64,000 bases of DNA from Alitta virens (GCA_932294295.1 OW028576.1:26667227-26731226), one strand, 5' to 3'. Numbered from the stretch's first letter, positions 11,701-24,100 are shown. Numbers and translations: made by a program. The notes: generated from the letters alone by a model not told the origin.

Positions 11701-11868
11701 GTAGCTAATGTAAGTGTGGAAAACCCGATCCAACGAGAAAAAGGACAAACTCTAGTTGATACTTTATTCATAGTTGGGATTTGCATAGCTGTGCTGATGC
11801 CAGTAATAACATGCATAATTCTATGTTTTACCAAAATAACACCAGAAAATCAAAATTATATTTCTTAA
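8722..11868 (+). pseudogene. Large type I membrane glycoprotein with one in-frame stop
   Basis: The frame starts at ATG 8722 with a signal peptide (hydrophobic core about residues 8-24). TAG at 8929-8931 (codon 70) interrupts it, and it then continues in the same frame for 976 codons from 8938 to TAA at 11868. The remainder has many cysteines, many N-glycosylation sequons, and a C-terminal membrane segment (about 20 residues from 11770) with a short tail. The cysteine and beta-strand texture suggests repeated immunoglobulin-like or similar extracellular modules, but I cannot name a family. It lies directly after the fusion gene on the same strand, so it may be an attachment or accessory envelope protein. 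Apart from the TAG the frame is intact. A poly(A) signal follows at 11934-11939. Confidence 0.7.
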
Positions 11869-11933
11869 CAAATGCAGAATATTCATAAAGCTGCACATTT
11901 TGTCTTTGTCATTAATGTTTTATTATGCCTCGA

Positions 11934-11939
11934 AATAAA
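11934..11939 (+). terminator. Poly(A) signal AATAAA for the glycoprotein gene
   Basis: AATAAA lies 65 bases after the glycoprotein stop codon, on the same strand. Confidence 0.55.
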
Positions 11940-12103
11940 AGAACATAAAATGAATAGATTGTCATTTATTTGAATTTCTGGTCCAAGAACCATCCATTAT
12001 AATACTGCAGTTGTAGCTTAGCGTTGTGGTCATGGTGTGAGCAGAATGTTGTCCTGGCACATGTTTGGTGCAATGGTTAATGGTGATAAAGGCACCGAAA
12101 GAA

Positions 12104-12526
12104 TTAGTGACATTCTGGGGCCTTAATCCTGGGCCTTTGTGCAGTAGTGCGTGATCCCTGTGATGTTCCTGGGGTGGGGACGTCGGGTTTGTTGGTGGTG
12201 CCATCTTGTTCGGTGCCAAGGTCAGCGTTGGTCCTCCGCATAGGGCTGATTTGTTGTGTCCTGCACTGTAAGGGTTTAAGAGGTCCACAGCCTCCTGGCA
12301 TAAGAAGCTGCCCAGGGGTGGCAGACTTCTTGATGAGTTGTTTGATGGATGCCGCATCCAACTTGTTCATTGTTCCGTAGCTATTGAAGCCTTTGCCAAT
12401 GAGCAAATCTTTTATTGTGTCCAACAGTTCGTACTCCTGGCTATATTTGGACCAACTCCCAACTGTCAGTTTGGTTATCTCCCAGGGTAGATAAGATCCG
12501 ATTTTGTAAAGTTTAAAGTCAAAGTT
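12104..12526 (-). CDS. GC-rich orphan ORF, unidentified
   Basis: Open for 141 codons between stops; the only good ATG is at 12370, giving an 88-aa product. Composition is richer in G and C than any neighbouring gene, and the C-terminal part is Pro/Gly/Thr-rich. No domain was recognised. The lack of an early ATG and the odd composition suggest an exon or a remnant of a transposon ORF or host gene rather than a viral gene. A CTG microsatellite lies just upstream on its sense strand. Confidence 0.3.
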   Translation of the reverse strand, partial: NFDFKLYKIGSYLPWEITKLTVGSWSKYSQEYELLDTIKDLLIGKGFNSYGTMNKLDAASIKQLIKKSATPGQLLMPGGCGPLKPLQCRTQQISPMRRTNADLGTEQDGTTNKPDVPTPGTSQGSRTTAQRPRIKAPECH

Positions 12527-12541
12527 TTAGTAGAGAGCACA

Positions 12542-12543
<2 letters not shown>

Positions 12544-12578
<35 letters not shown>
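12544..12578 (+). repeat. CTG trinucleotide microsatellite
   Basis: Eleven uninterrupted GCT units plus GC. It is the longest simple trinucleotide tract in the window. Confidence 0.95.
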
Positions 12579-12606
12579 AAGCGAATGCAAAGAACTGACC
12601 ATGCAG

Positions 12607-12667
12607 AGGGGTGACTCAAGGAGCTCCATTAAATCACGTGACCTTGTAGTCACGGTCAGTCACCCCT
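12607..12667. repeat. Short inverted repeat
   Basis: AGGGGTGACT at 12607-12616 pairs with AGTCACCCCT at 12658-12667. A perfect TCACGTGA lies between the arms. It could form a hairpin or bind a dimeric regulator; no flanking duplication was seen. Confidence 0.6.
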
Positions 12668-12829
12668 GGCCAATCAAAGCCCCTGTCTATCTCTGATTCA
12701 AAAATGCTTATGAACTTGTCTTGAAGTCTCATGAAACTCCTCGCAATAGAGATGAAAAACCATAGCAGCTGGATCATTATGACACGTTTGTTGATATAAA
12801 CGAGATGGCACTTTATGATAATATGTCAT

Positions 12830-15800
12830 TCATTGTCTGTACATGTAATATGACGACAATAAACTTATTCTTTTCATTTGCTTTTCCCTTTGAATCCTGT
12901 CTTGCATTGTTTCTTCAACATTTGCAGCCATCGTCACATTGGATACCTTGAGTATAGACACATCAGTGGTCCTTGTCATGGCAACAAGCTGATCACTCTT
13001 TCCAATTTTTTTAAAATTGAGAAACACATAACCTTGGTGGGTTGAACCTTGACAAGCCGCAACAGTGGAAGCCACAACCCCATAAATTGGATTCATACAT
13101 CCAAACATTACAGCTGATTCCATTCGCTTAACTTTCATGTTTTCTTTTTCCCAGTCGTAATTGTCTATGTCATTTAAAGGCTTGTCACAATAAAGAATTA
13201 CATCATTATATGTTTTCAAAATGATATCAGAAGTTTCCACTTTGTTCAAGTTATTGAAAGGACGAGGCATATTCAACAGTTCTCCACCCAGCGTAGTAAA
13301 CATACTGTTGATCAGATTTGACTGTGGTACTAAGGCATCTGCCATATTGGCTCGCATCATTAAGCCAAATTTGGCTGAATTGTTATTGTTTTCAGAAAAT
13401 ATGGACGACCAACGAGCCTGACAAGTAAGATTCGGTTGTGTGGTTACGAGGAGCGTATCTTGTAGCAACAATGTGCAGATAGTTTCTGCATAGAATTCGG
13501 GCTGATACGTCTCCAATGCCATTGAAACAGCAGTGACGGGCTTTATGTTGGATGTATAATTCTTTGTGTAAGCCTTTTCTCTATTAAAAAGGGACCGAGG
13601 ATATACCACTTGCGACCTCAGTGCCATTTGCTCCAATTCTTTGTTCTTGTCGTTTAACCATTTCGCCGTACACCTACTGTGACCGGTATCAATAATTTTA
13701 ATGTCACCTTCATTGGTGAGATGTAGACTCTTTAGTGATAAGGGTCTGTTTTGATATCTCAAATATTTGTACAAGGGGCTTGTGTCAATGTAAATGGACA
13801 ATTTGACATCCGTGAAGAAGCCACTGTTTTCACACTTTGTACACATTTTTGTAACTAAAGGCAATAATTTCATTGCCAATTGCTCAATACTGCTGGCATC
13901 TTGCACTTGTGACTTTATTGACACCTCGTACATGTTAATCAGTCGTTCATATTCGTGGAATAAGTCCATCGAGTCATTATTTCTCTCTCGCAAATTAACT
14001 TCATCCCCGTTCACATAATCTTGATACCATTCCCAATATTTTTCTATAACGCCACCGTATATCATAGTCTTAAATGCATTAGGTGCGTGTATATTAAACA
14101 CAGTGTTCTGCATTAAATCTCTTAAAGTACAGTTTATTCCAAAAAACGACACCTGCGCATTGTATCTTTCGAGTGAAAATGAGGCATTTTTGACTAAATA
14201 ACATTTCCTGGCAAAAGCCATGTACAATATTCTTGCCTGAGTATTGTGTTTCAAACTTTCCTCCAGATTATCATAATTTGGTTTGGCATGCTCCAAAACT
14301 ATATCGGCATAAGGTATGTATTTCATTTCACCATACTGATCAACAACTTTAGCTCCATCTAGATACGTTTCAGCAAGTTTTATGCCACACTGCAATTTTT
14401 TGGCAATGGCTTCAGCATGCTTTCTTTTAATATGGTGTTCGTTTAAGCTCAGCAAATCCTGAGCTCGTCCCACTATATAGGTGATTCCATTGATATCATT
14501 AGGTTTGTTTTTATGAATCAGGTCGTCATCTTGAGCATAGTCTTCCACTATAACTTTTGTTCCATCTGATGCTCTCCGTATTTTTCTCACTCTTGAATTT
14601 ACATTAGAATCCGACATTAATTTGTCATAAGCAATATTTTCTCGAACATTCTTGTCAAACATTCGTCTGAAGGTAAAATGGCACCAGTTTCAAGAGATTC
14701 TAAAACCTCCTCTACTTCTTCCGGAATGACTTTCCTTTTCGTTTCCTTTTTTGTGTTCTTTACTTGAAACAGTTGTTGATGAGCAACAGTAATTTGTTCT
14801 TCAGTTTGTTTATGGCACCCAATATCATCTCAATCAAAATTACAATTTTGTTGCGAAGTTTCAAAATCCTGATTGTAATTACTGTACAATTTGTATTTCT
14901 CCATCCACATTCCAATTCTATTATTTCCCGCTTGTTTTTCAGATAAGTTTGACAAAAATTCTTCATGCACAATTGATGATGAAGGATTAATTTCAGTTAA
15001 TAAATCCGCTATGTACACAAAATCAGTTACTGGTAATAACTGTAGCGGGGAATTGAAACAGTTTGTCACTTTGTTGGTATATTCGGAAACATCACGGTGT
15101 TTTCTATACAATCGAATCACTTCAGGATAATGTCCTGGATCATCTATGAGTGACGAATGTATTTCGTGGTTATACATTGACAGATACGTGTAAGGACTTA
15201 ATGGCAATGATCGTTCCAAAGTTAAACATGTCACCCTGCAAGCTTGAACATCTAATGACTTAAATTCATTTTTTGCTCTTCTGAAAAACTCTGAAGTGTA
15301 GGCTAAAACATTTTCCTTATCAGCTAAATGTGCGGGCTTCGAACATACTTGCAGACATGATGCTTCTGAACCAATGGCTGAAGACTGAGCTGTGCTTCCA
15401 GAAGAAATGATTATAGGTACACGAGTAAATATGTAAGGCGGTTCATAAATAAACACCATTATCATTGTCAGCAATTTCCTTAGATCACTGTACATGGAAG
15501 GTGCCATTCCATCTTCTTCATACAACACAACAGGAAACAACACAGGCATCGGAGGAGGTCTGATTTTCTTAGTCCTTCTCATCATTTGAGCAAACAATCG
15601 ATAAGAGTCTTGGTTCCTTATAGTATTAGACATTTGAACATTGGAAAAAGTGGTATTAGATTTGGCACATTTTGTGCCACCATTATCTAAATATTTGAAG
15701 AAATCTTCATAGTATTCCTTTAAAACTTCTGGTATTAAAGCTCCATCAGTGAAGTTTGAATGGTTTGGATCAGTCACTGTTAGTCTAAAAGTTGATGAGC

Positions 15801-16539
15801 CTCGTTTGTGAAAGTCCATTAAAATTTCATTGTGACACATGCATACAATAGGCCAAAGTTTTTTAGCTGCTAATGTCATATGGGCCCTCGTAAGTTTTTC
15901 AGCGTACACTTTATCATGCAAAGCTGTCATGTCAGATATTAGTTTTTTATAAGAGTCTTCTAAGTCAGTATCTTTCTTAATAGTTTCAATTAACTCTCTC
16001 ACCTCCTGTTTACTATAAGTTTTCTTGAACATCTTACAAATTGTATCATTATCAATCACATGTGTCATTCCTTCTGGAATTGTGTCGTTATTAGCATACT
16101 CCAAATATGTATCAGTACCTTTACGTGCATAGGAAGTTGCAATTCCATCGGGCAACTTTCTCAAAAAGGTGTTCATAGAATAGGATTTGCCGCAACCGGC
16201 ATCTCCTTATGTTAAAATTATAGAAATCGGAAGAGGTTCTGATGAACTCCAACTCTCTGGCATGTCATCAGTCTTCCCAGTAGAAAGATACATGTCAAAC
16301 CATTTTTTCCACTTCACAAGATAATCCACAAACTTTTGGTGGCCATACTTGTTTAAAATTTTTTGTTCTTGCCGTTTTATGAATATTTCACAGTTTTTAA
16401 TAAAAGCATAATCAGCATACGCATAGTAATTGAATCTTTTTTTCCTGTTCTCTGTATCTTCTGTGTTTTTTGTCTGACATTCTGTAATTCTGTCTGAGAG
16501 AATAACTCGATTCGTCCTTTCTTGTAGGCTTTCTTTCAT
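12830..16539 (-). pseudogene. SF1 helicase, herpesvirus UL5-like, interrupted
   Basis: Probable helicase subunit of a helicase-primase. The frame opens at ATG 16539 and meets TAA at 16207-16209, immediately before a Walker A motif GDAGCGKS, then continues in the same frame. Motif Ia-like and III-like regions follow; the latter (VPIIISSGSTAQSSAIGS) resembles the UL5 GSPTQT segment. TGA at 14830-14832 is again in frame with open sequence after it. Near 14665 the frame changes, and 14662-12830 carries the C-terminal motifs V (ACQGSTHQG) and VI (LVAMTRTTD). The order and wording of motifs fit UL5 better than generic Pif1. Two stops and one frameshift inside conserved regions argue for decay. Its 5' end overlaps the preceding gene by 128 bases. 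Confidence 0.72.
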
Positions 16540-17221
16540 AATTACGATCTTTTACTGGTCTCTTTAAATGATAATTGTTGTCAGACATGGGGTTAGATCC
16601 TTTCTGATTGGATACTTTAAAGCCAAATATATCCTTAGCAATAGATGTAATATAAGCTTTTATGTTTGTTAAGTGACTAAAAGGGACCTCAACTACATCA
16701 CAACCATACTGTGTAACGGCATCTCTCTGTATGTCTTTCAAATGAAGTTCATCAGCTATGTTGTCATCTATATATAGTCCAACACTTTTTTCGTACACAA
16801 CATGAATTAGGTTCTCGAATGACACAGGACTGTTATTAATACCCACTTTGTCAGCATAATCAAAGCAAAATCTCGGTGAACATATTATAACAATAGGGCA
16901 AGACCAACTTAGTAAAGCTGAAGCAACTTGTTTACAAAAAGTTGTCATTTCATGCCTTTTAGGTAACCAGTCATGGTTGGACTTCGCATACAGTAACACT
17001 ACATTTGGAAATAACTCCTTAAAAATGTTAGCGATCTGCTTTTTAGAATAAACAATATTTTCGAAAAGTTCTAAAGCATATACACCTTTCAAACGTTTGA
17101 AATTTATTGGCGGACGTTCGTTGCATTGGTCACGGCATCTATTGTTGTGCCATTGTCCTAAAGTTACATACTGAGGTCGTGCTCTATTGTTGAAGTTTAA
17201 GTTCATTTCTATTTTTCTCAT
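16412..17221 (-). CDS. Unidentified 269-aa protein
   Basis: An intact frame. The longest version starts at TTG, and the first ATG is at 17221. The N-terminal two thirds look like an alternating alpha/beta fold with strongly hydrophobic strands (NVVLLYAKS, PIVIICSPRF). The C-terminal 60 residues are highly basic and hydrophilic. It overlaps the 3' end of the upstream gene by 38 bases and the start of the helicase frame by 128 bases, so the three are probably one transcription unit. An alternative is that it is an N-terminal domain of the helicase separated by a frameshift. No family recognised. Confidence 0.5.
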   Translation of the reverse strand: MRKIEMNLNFNNRARPQYVTLGQWHNNRCRDQCNERPPINFKRLKGVYALELFENIVYSKKQIANIFKELFPNVVLLYAKSNHDWLPKRHEMTTFCKQVASALLSWSCPIVIICSPRFCFDYADKVGINNSPVSFENLIHVVYEKSVGLYIDDNIADELHLKDIQRDAVTQYGCDVVEVPFSHLTNIKAYITSIAKDIFGFKVSNQKGSNPMSDNNYHLKRPVKDRNYERKPTRKDESSYSLRQNYRMSDKKHRRYREQEKKIQLLCVC

Positions 17222-19043
17222 AATTAATGTTTCCAAATAAGAATGTGGGTAACATATGATGTCTTGAGGTTACTTTAAATACTGGTCCAGTCAATATATG
17301 CTTGCTTTTTGCTATACCTTTTAGGTAAACGAGTGTCTGTGCAATTTGAAAGAGAAATGGCAGTGTGCAAGTATGATTTTTTTTGAAAAAGTTGTCCGTA
17401 TCATAAAACATCCGGCGTTTGTTACAAATACAAAACACTGTGCAATTTGCACTGTTATGCTTTATCAAATTCGATGTTTCTTTTTGTGTTTCAGATCCAA
17501 GTTTAGCCAGGAATTCCGCCATGAAAGGCAATTTCACATTTGACCATTCATTTAATAGTGAATTAATAACCTCAGGTCTGAATTGATTTTTTTGTAAATC
17601 TAATGTATTTAAGACATCTGACTGTTTCGAAGCAACAGACGTGTGGCGGAGTCTTTTCCTACCTTTTCTTCTCACATCGTGTATTGTTTGTTTTCCCTTC
17701 TTCATCGCTTCTTCACATTCATTTGCAGTTCCATAGGTAAATTTGGTGCCAACAGCATCATCACCAGTCATTAAGATTCCATTATCTTCTGGATAGTAAC
17801 CCATACCAATATCCACCATTTTCCTTAAACTCATAGACACTAAATCTTGTAAAACAATTCTGATATGAGGTGAAATAGAAAGGGTGCACCATAAACATTG
17901 ACTTAATCCTCCTCGTAATACCTTAAAACCAGTAATGTTTTTGTCATTGCACATTTCATGAAAGTCATATAAAGTGAACAATTGACGTAAAACTACATTT
18001 CCCTCATCACGACAAACTTTGCTGTATCGTTTCCATAATTCCTCTAGATCATTGTCGTCACTGTTGTTTTGTAAAGGGGACAATTCCCCTTCAACGGCCA
18101 AAAGAGGTGCAATTTGTTGCACCAAGTTGTTATGATTTTTTGGTTTCACGCTTAGTAAGTGAGAAACTGTATCATCGTTTGGACGCGTGATTGCGGGTTG
18201 GTGAGTCATATAAGATGGCTTACTGTAGAAATTTTCGAGACTCAAATGATGGAAAACCACCCATTCTGGAGATACTAAAGGTCTGGCATCCACATTTAGT
18301 GAATGAGTCATGGCAACTGTATCATAGCAACCTGTGTTTGCGTAAATGCAGCGAGAACCATTATCTTCATCAAACCCAAAGCATCCGCCTTTCCTTAAAT
18401 TACTTATCATTATGTGGTATATCGATTCCAGGGTCTTAACAGAAACTTTGACATATTGTCCTCCTTCATCATCAGCATCATGAACCTCATCATCATCATC
18501 ATCCTCATCATCAGCTTCATCGTCAGCTTCGTCATCTTCATCAGCTTCATCATCATCACAATTACAATTGTTCCTGTTATCCTTAATATCATCATAACCT
18601 AATTGTTTTATTTCACATAATATATTTATTGCATCTTTTAGAACAGAAGTTAACACCTGTGATTGTGTTTCGTTTGCAATAGTACAACTGTTCAACATCA
18701 AATGTTGAAAAATTGATTCCATATCTACATAATGAATGTCTGCTGGTAACAAATGAAAAGTGTGTATGATAAAGTACCAAACCAATACTATTCCTGTACA
18801 TGAAAGAGGCATTCTGAGTGCAAATTGTTGAACCTTCTTCAGTTTAGATTTTAAATGTGTATCTTCAGATTGAGAAATAGCGAACAGACAATAAGAACAC
18901 ACCTTTTTGGAACCATTCCTGTTACGCCAAAATTGGCAATAAGTTTTTACGGCATGTATGAATTTACTATTAAACTCTGGAGAAAGTATTTCCGTGATGA
19001 AAGTAGTGATTGCTTTGTTAAAATTTAAAATGTTACCATCCAT
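17184..19043 (-). CDS. Unidentified 619-aa protein with an acidic linker
   Basis: The first ATG is at 19043; the longer frame begins with GTG. A Cys-x2-Cys pair lies near residue 50, a very Asp/Glu-rich stretch of about 30 residues lies near 18470-18560, and an Arg/Lys-rich segment (RRKGRKRLRH) lies about two thirds of the way in. No enzyme motif was recognised. It sits upstream of the helicase genes on the same strand and is transcribed away from the plus-strand gene at 19084, leaving only 40 bases between the two starts. A role in the helicase-primase or a structural role is possible but unsupported. Confidence 0.55.
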   Translation of the reverse strand: MDGNILNFNKAITTFITEILSPEFNSKFIHAVKTYCQFWRNRNGSKKVCSYCLFAISQSEDTHLKSKLKKVQQFALRMPLSCTGIVLVWYFIIHTFHLLPADIHYVDMESIFQHLMLNSCTIANETQSQVLTSVLKDAINILCEIKQLGYDDIKDNRNNCNCDDDEADEDDEADDEADDEDDDDDEVHDADDEGGQYVKVSVKTLESIYHIMISNLRKGGCFGFDEDNGSRCIYANTGCYDTVAMTHSLNVDARPLVSPEWVVFHHLSLENFYSKPSYMTHQPAITRPNDDTVSHLLSVKPKNHNNLVQQIAPLLAVEGELSPLQNNSDDNDLEELWKRYSKVCRDEGNVVLRQLFTLYDFHEMCNDKNITGFKVLRGGLSQCLWCTLSISPHIRIVLQDLVSMSLRKMVDIGMGYYPEDNGILMTGDDAVGTKFTYGTANECEEAMKKGKQTIHDVRRKGRKRLRHTSVASKQSDVLNTLDLQKNQFRPEVINSLLNEWSNVKLPFMAEFLAKLGSETQKETSNLIKHNSANCTVFCICNKRRMFYDTDNFFKKNHTCTLPFLFQIAQTLVYLKGIAKSKHILTGPVFKVTSRHHMLPTFLFGNINYEKNRNELKLQQ

Positions 19044-19083
19044 TTTCACTAAGATTCGTTCTTTCTTTATTAGATTGGCGTCA

Positions 19084-20981
19084 ATGTGGATCACTAATCA
19101 CTTGGATACTATTGAAATTACAAGAGATGGTTTGAGAACGAAGTCTTTATCGTATGCAGATATAGATGAAAAAATCCGAGAAGCGGTGTTTTTAGTTGGT
19201 TGTGATGAAGATTGGAACAATCAGGCTCAATTAATAGAGAATAATATAGAAAATAACATTAAACATCTAAATGAGGTAACAGCGATGCTAATGAACATGG
19301 GGTTGTCTACTTCTCAAGCAAGTACAATGCTTTACATCCTTTGTTGTAATAAAGATATTTCTGAAACAACACGCCGGGAGTTAGTTGAATTATACAAAGA
19401 ATACACGATTTTAGAACCCTTTTGCTTAGAGGGTGAAAACAATTTTCCTTTCAAAGGCATGAACGAAGTATTTCAGACATCTCGTATGGAAAAAATTGCA
19501 AGATTTTATGTGTGTATACAATCGTGTCTACCGGTAAATAAAGATAGCATGCAATTAGAAAATTCTTTATCAGAGGCCATATGTCAAATGAAAGAGGGTA
19601 AAATGAAGGCAGGATTGTTACAAGCATCAGGTGTCATCAGACCAGATGAGCATTTGAAAGAGGCTGAGATAGATGGGCCGGCACAACCTTTACAATATAA
19701 GCCCGAAACATTTCATGCCAGAGAGTCACAGGACAAACTTCCTAGAAAGAGCTTTAAAAAAACTACTGCAAGTTTGTGTTATTAGAGAACCAATTATGTC
19801 AAGTCTGAAAAAAATATACTATGTTGTTGACAATGATTCTTCAACATATGTGGATATAGTTATGGAGGAAATAACAAAGTTAGCTATAATTCCAGCTTGT
19901 ACAACCGAGGATATGTTACTGTTCATTCATCCTAGCATTTCACTGAATGGTGACGAAAGCAGAAATTGTGTCTTTATAAACGAAATTTTTTTCACACGAC
20001 CAGATTGTTTATGTTTGCCGAAGAATTGGAAATTGACTTTACAAACTTTAACACTTACTGGAAATATCCCTAGTAATCAGACAGTCTCGAGTATTTCAAA
20101 ATCTGCAATATTTTTTGGTAGAAATTTATTTTTGGCAGGTAAAATTTTGGGTTTGACAGAAGAGCAACTCTCAGCACCGAACAGTACCTTTCCAAAAATC
20201 CAATCCATAGATAAAAAAGAGCATAAGTGGGTAACATTTAAGGATCTTCATGAATCATTTGTACACGTTCTTAGCGAAAGGACAGTACAAATATGGATCT
20301 TGTCCAGATTTAATGAAAATCTGGCTTAAAGGGAAGAGAGCTACGCGTGCCATATTTCTGCCTGATTTTACAAGTATGTTGTACACGTTGGGATGTCCGA
20401 GAGATGGTCTCATTTCTCATGTGAAGGGAAGCACATTTATCGTGAACAATGCTTGCTTTAAGTGGTTAACCGAAAATGCTTCAACTTCAATAGAAGATAT
20501 ACAGGATTTCAAATGCAATGACACAATTATCATACGGCTAGGTCACTGGGATATAATACCCGCTTTCATTGTAGACACAAATGAACAAGAGCCAACAATC
20601 AAATTAAGCCCCAGCACAGTATTCATAGAGCAATATGTGGACAAAGCTGTCAGGGGCGGACAATGGGTAAAATCGCCTGAATTGAAAACCTTAGATGTTG
20701 GAGACCCTTACGAGTTCTACATTCGATTGTTTAACATCATGTGGAATAAAAAGAAACATATTTTCTATGATGAGGACATAGACCCGCTTACAGACACCGT
20801 GATAGATGACAGGTTTTTCCACGAAAAAATGTCTGACTTCATGTGGAAAGGCACAGATAAAGTGACAGTAACTTCCTGTTGTCTCAATTTCGGGAATGAC
20901 TATGGCAATGAACAGTATATTAACATACCACTTGTCACTTGTTGCGTTCATAGACAACGCTTTCCCAGTGAGGCTATATAA
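19084..20981 (+). pseudogene. Unidentified gene, frameshifted into three pieces
   Basis: Three overlapping frames follow one another without a gap: 19084-19785 (ATG start), 19673-20329 and 20250-20981. Each switches to the next frame within an overlap of about 80-110 bases, and together they span about 630 codons. The simplest reading is one gene with two frameshifts, although three small overlapping genes cannot be excluded (20250 is an ATG). The first part is helical and acidic; the last part has beta-rich segments with several Cys. I do not recognise the family. It lies between two divergently arranged minus-strand genes. Confidence 0.5.
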
Positions 20982-21061
20982 AGATCAGCAATACATCAAT
21001 TGTATCTTGTAATGTCAGGAAAATGTAGTATTTCATGACTTTTTTCCCCCTTTCAATTGCT

Positions 21062-21073
21062 CCCCCCCCCCCC
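21062..21073 (+). repeat. C12 homopolymer
   Basis: Twelve cytosines in the short gap between the converging ends of the 19084-20981 gene and the primase. Confidence 0.9.
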
Positions 21074-21183
21074 ATGGAAGAAAAACGATAACAATATTTG
21101 TAGCTTTATCATATTTATTTACCAATTAAAGAACATGTAAGAATTTCTTGTGTCATGTTTGCATTTACGACATAATTGACAGA

Positions 21184-24100
21184 TCACAAATTATTCATTG
21201 TAATTTTCAGCATTTCCAACAATTCCTGACCAATGATGTTTTCACATCTTAAAAACTCTATTAAGAATGTTTGACTCTGAGAAGCATAAATAAATTTACT
21301 TTCAGCATTTACTTTGATACAAGCTAAGTACATATTGTTCTTAGAATTGACAACCAAAATGCCCGGATCATTATTGGGAAGATACATAAAGACCTTTCTT
21401 GTTCCATGCATGAAACTGCTTCCTTTATAATATAAATAACCCCCCAGTGCGGAATGTACTATTTCTTGTGTGGTGAGTGGAACATCCTTGTCATCAATGA
21501 CCTCGTCATCGTATTCTCCGAACATTTCTTCTTCATTTATAGCTCTTTCAACTTCCAATATACGTATTTTAGATCCAGTAAAATTGATTTTGAAAAACTG
21601 TTCAATGTCAGTTTGTAATAGAGGACATATACACACATTAGGCATAGAAATTACCAGTTGGGGCAATATTTGACCAGATGTTGTCCATTGCTTACAGGAA
21701 CTTTTGAAGCAGCGAGACTGAAACAATCTAAATCTTACACCGTTTACTGAAAACCCCACAGTTACGACAACACCCGTATTGCTTCTAGTTCTGTGAGGCC
21801 GGAGAATGCAAAGCGGTAGGGTTAAACCGCTTTATCCTGTCACTAAATTAATAGTTTCATTATTCCAATCTATAATGAAATGGGACATTGTTTTAATGTG
21901 CTTTATGAACAGTTGATCGTATTTTTTGTCTTGCATTCCAGTAGCACATTCTAAGTGTTCAACGAGCTTTTTTTTGCCATCACTATTGGTCCACAAGTCA
22001 TTAACAATGCTTAATAGCAAAAGACTGGGATCATGACTCGGTTGAAACACTACCATTTGGCGATTTAAAGCTTGCGCTTTATCGTTAACTTTGGTTTTGT
22101 AAGTCTGAAAGGCCATTTTGTTCATTACATCCTTTTCTAAAGAGTGAAAAAAGGCCTCATCTCTGATGTCGCACATGCCTTCTATGGTATTCACAATTTC
22201 TCCAAATAAAATATGTTCTCCATTGTCATCAACAAAGGGTGCATGTACGGTAAGCTGGGTAAGATTTACCTCATTACTAGGAATTGTAGAATAGACCATT
22301 TCTAATTTCTTCGACCCATCCCGTTTCACTTGATAAGGACATCTCAAGCAATGGCCTTGTAGAGCATTTAGTTGCGCAGGTAGTGGCTATATTGCTGTGT
22401 CATAGACTTGGTAACTTTTCGCCTGTGAAGTAAAACCTATAGTATTCGGATAAATGTGTCGAACGATGTCCAGCAACATAGCCATATCTTTGCAGGCCTT
22501 AGCAGTAAAAACCAACCCTTTTGGCAACTTGGCGTGATGGTGCATTCCAATTTTGTCTTCAAACCCCTTTAATGCAAAGACCATATGCCATTGAATTTTA
22601 CTGCCCGGAAATATTTTACTAAATATCATATCAAAACAAGACACAATATCTTTGGCCAGTTGGCATATGTCATTATTTGTTTTGCAGTTTAGATACAAAT
22701 CAATGTCGGCCACAAAAGAGGACCAATGAAGATTACTTTGCAAATACTCATTAGATTTTCCTTGAAACATGTTTTCTGCTATGAGATTATCCAAGTCAGC
22801 TGATCCATCCTTGCTACCAAAAACGGGTGCAATCCGCATGTAATTCATCCCAGTTTCAGTTGGTGTTGCCCAAATGGGCGTGCAATAATCTACTGCTTCC
22901 CTCAACCGGTCAACTATGAGATTGCCATTGCGAATAAAAGATCCTGTGCGCATAATTTTTGGAGACAATCCATAAAAGGGTAAAGCAGGAACACGATTTG
23001 ATGACAATGCCCCTAATTTTTCTACTCTATATAGCAAAGGTTGCGATTCATTTCCGCACTGAATGATATTTATATACTGGTTTATATTTCCATATAAGCG
23101 TAAGAAATTTTTTTTACCACCAAGATATAATGGTTTTGCTTCCTCATATATTTTTGTCAAAATGATAGGAGGGTTCATGTCTTGTTCTAACAATAATTTT
23201 CTCTTTCATGACTCCATTTTATTACTGCCTCACAATCGTCTATGGAACTGGGTACAGTTGCAATAGAGTTCTCAGTAAATGTTGTAAGCTGGTAACTTGC
23301 AAACAAAGGGAACATTCTAAATTTGTACCTGACATCCTGCATTGCACGTGTTAGAACATTACTGACAGTTTCTTTATTTGACTGCACAGCAGCCCATTTC
23401 GTTTTGTAAGCAGAAACAAGCATATGACACAAACCAGCACAGGCTCCAGTTAATGCTGCCATTAATCCATGGTAATGATCTTCAATTTTCATTTCATTTC
23501 CAATATTGTTGCAACATAGTATATTCTTTAATTTGGGACTATAGTCATAGTGAATTCTTAAATCCCTGAGCATAGTACACATGATGTCAGATCTAAATTA
23601 CTTTCCTTCTTCCAGCGCAGATTTATATGGAAAAATAACCACATATGTTCTAAAGGCGTCATTTTTCTTTGACCAGAACCCTGATTATCCTCCGTATTCC
23701 ATAGTCCCACCATTTGACCCCACGTACTAATTATGTTTTGTATGGGCAAAGAAGATAGTAAAAAAGTTGTAGAAGGCAAAGCAGCGGTTGTTTCTTGTGC
23801 ACATTTGATATTTTTAATTTTCTCAACAGCAATGTCCCATAGATTATCCAATGAATGGCCAAAATCATCCCCCTCAAGGTGATCATTCATTGTGATGATA
23901 TCTGTCTCGGTTAACCATATCACTTGAATGAAGCCTTCACTTATGTCTCTGTTGAAAAATTCACCACTAATGATGATTTCGTTTCTTTTTCTTTGACAAC
24001 AGTTGAACAACAATATACCAAATGGTATGCTCTGCAAAGATAACTGGGCTTCGGCCAGTATTGCCTCCAAGATAATAATACCTGTAATGTATTCTGGCAA

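Larger units (their letters stand above)
12427..12829. other. Region between the orphan ORF and the helicase, with repeats
   Basis: Contains the upstream part of the orphan ORF frame, a CTG trinucleotide tract (12544-12578), a 10-bp inverted repeat (12607-12616 with 12658-12667), and a TCACGTGA palindrome (12634-12641). No convincing gene beyond the orphan ORF. Confidence 0.5.

Noticed and set aside
12541..12600. Similarity between the CTG tract region and the (CTG)4 stretch with GATGCAAAG in each array unit
   Set aside because: Shared sequence is essentially the trinucleotide plus a few bases; too short to claim common origin.
18410..18602. Opposite-strand ORFs made of Met/Ile repeats at the acidic stretch of the 619-aa protein
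   Set aside because: They are antisense readings of GAT/GAA repeats coding for the Asp/Glu-rich linker.
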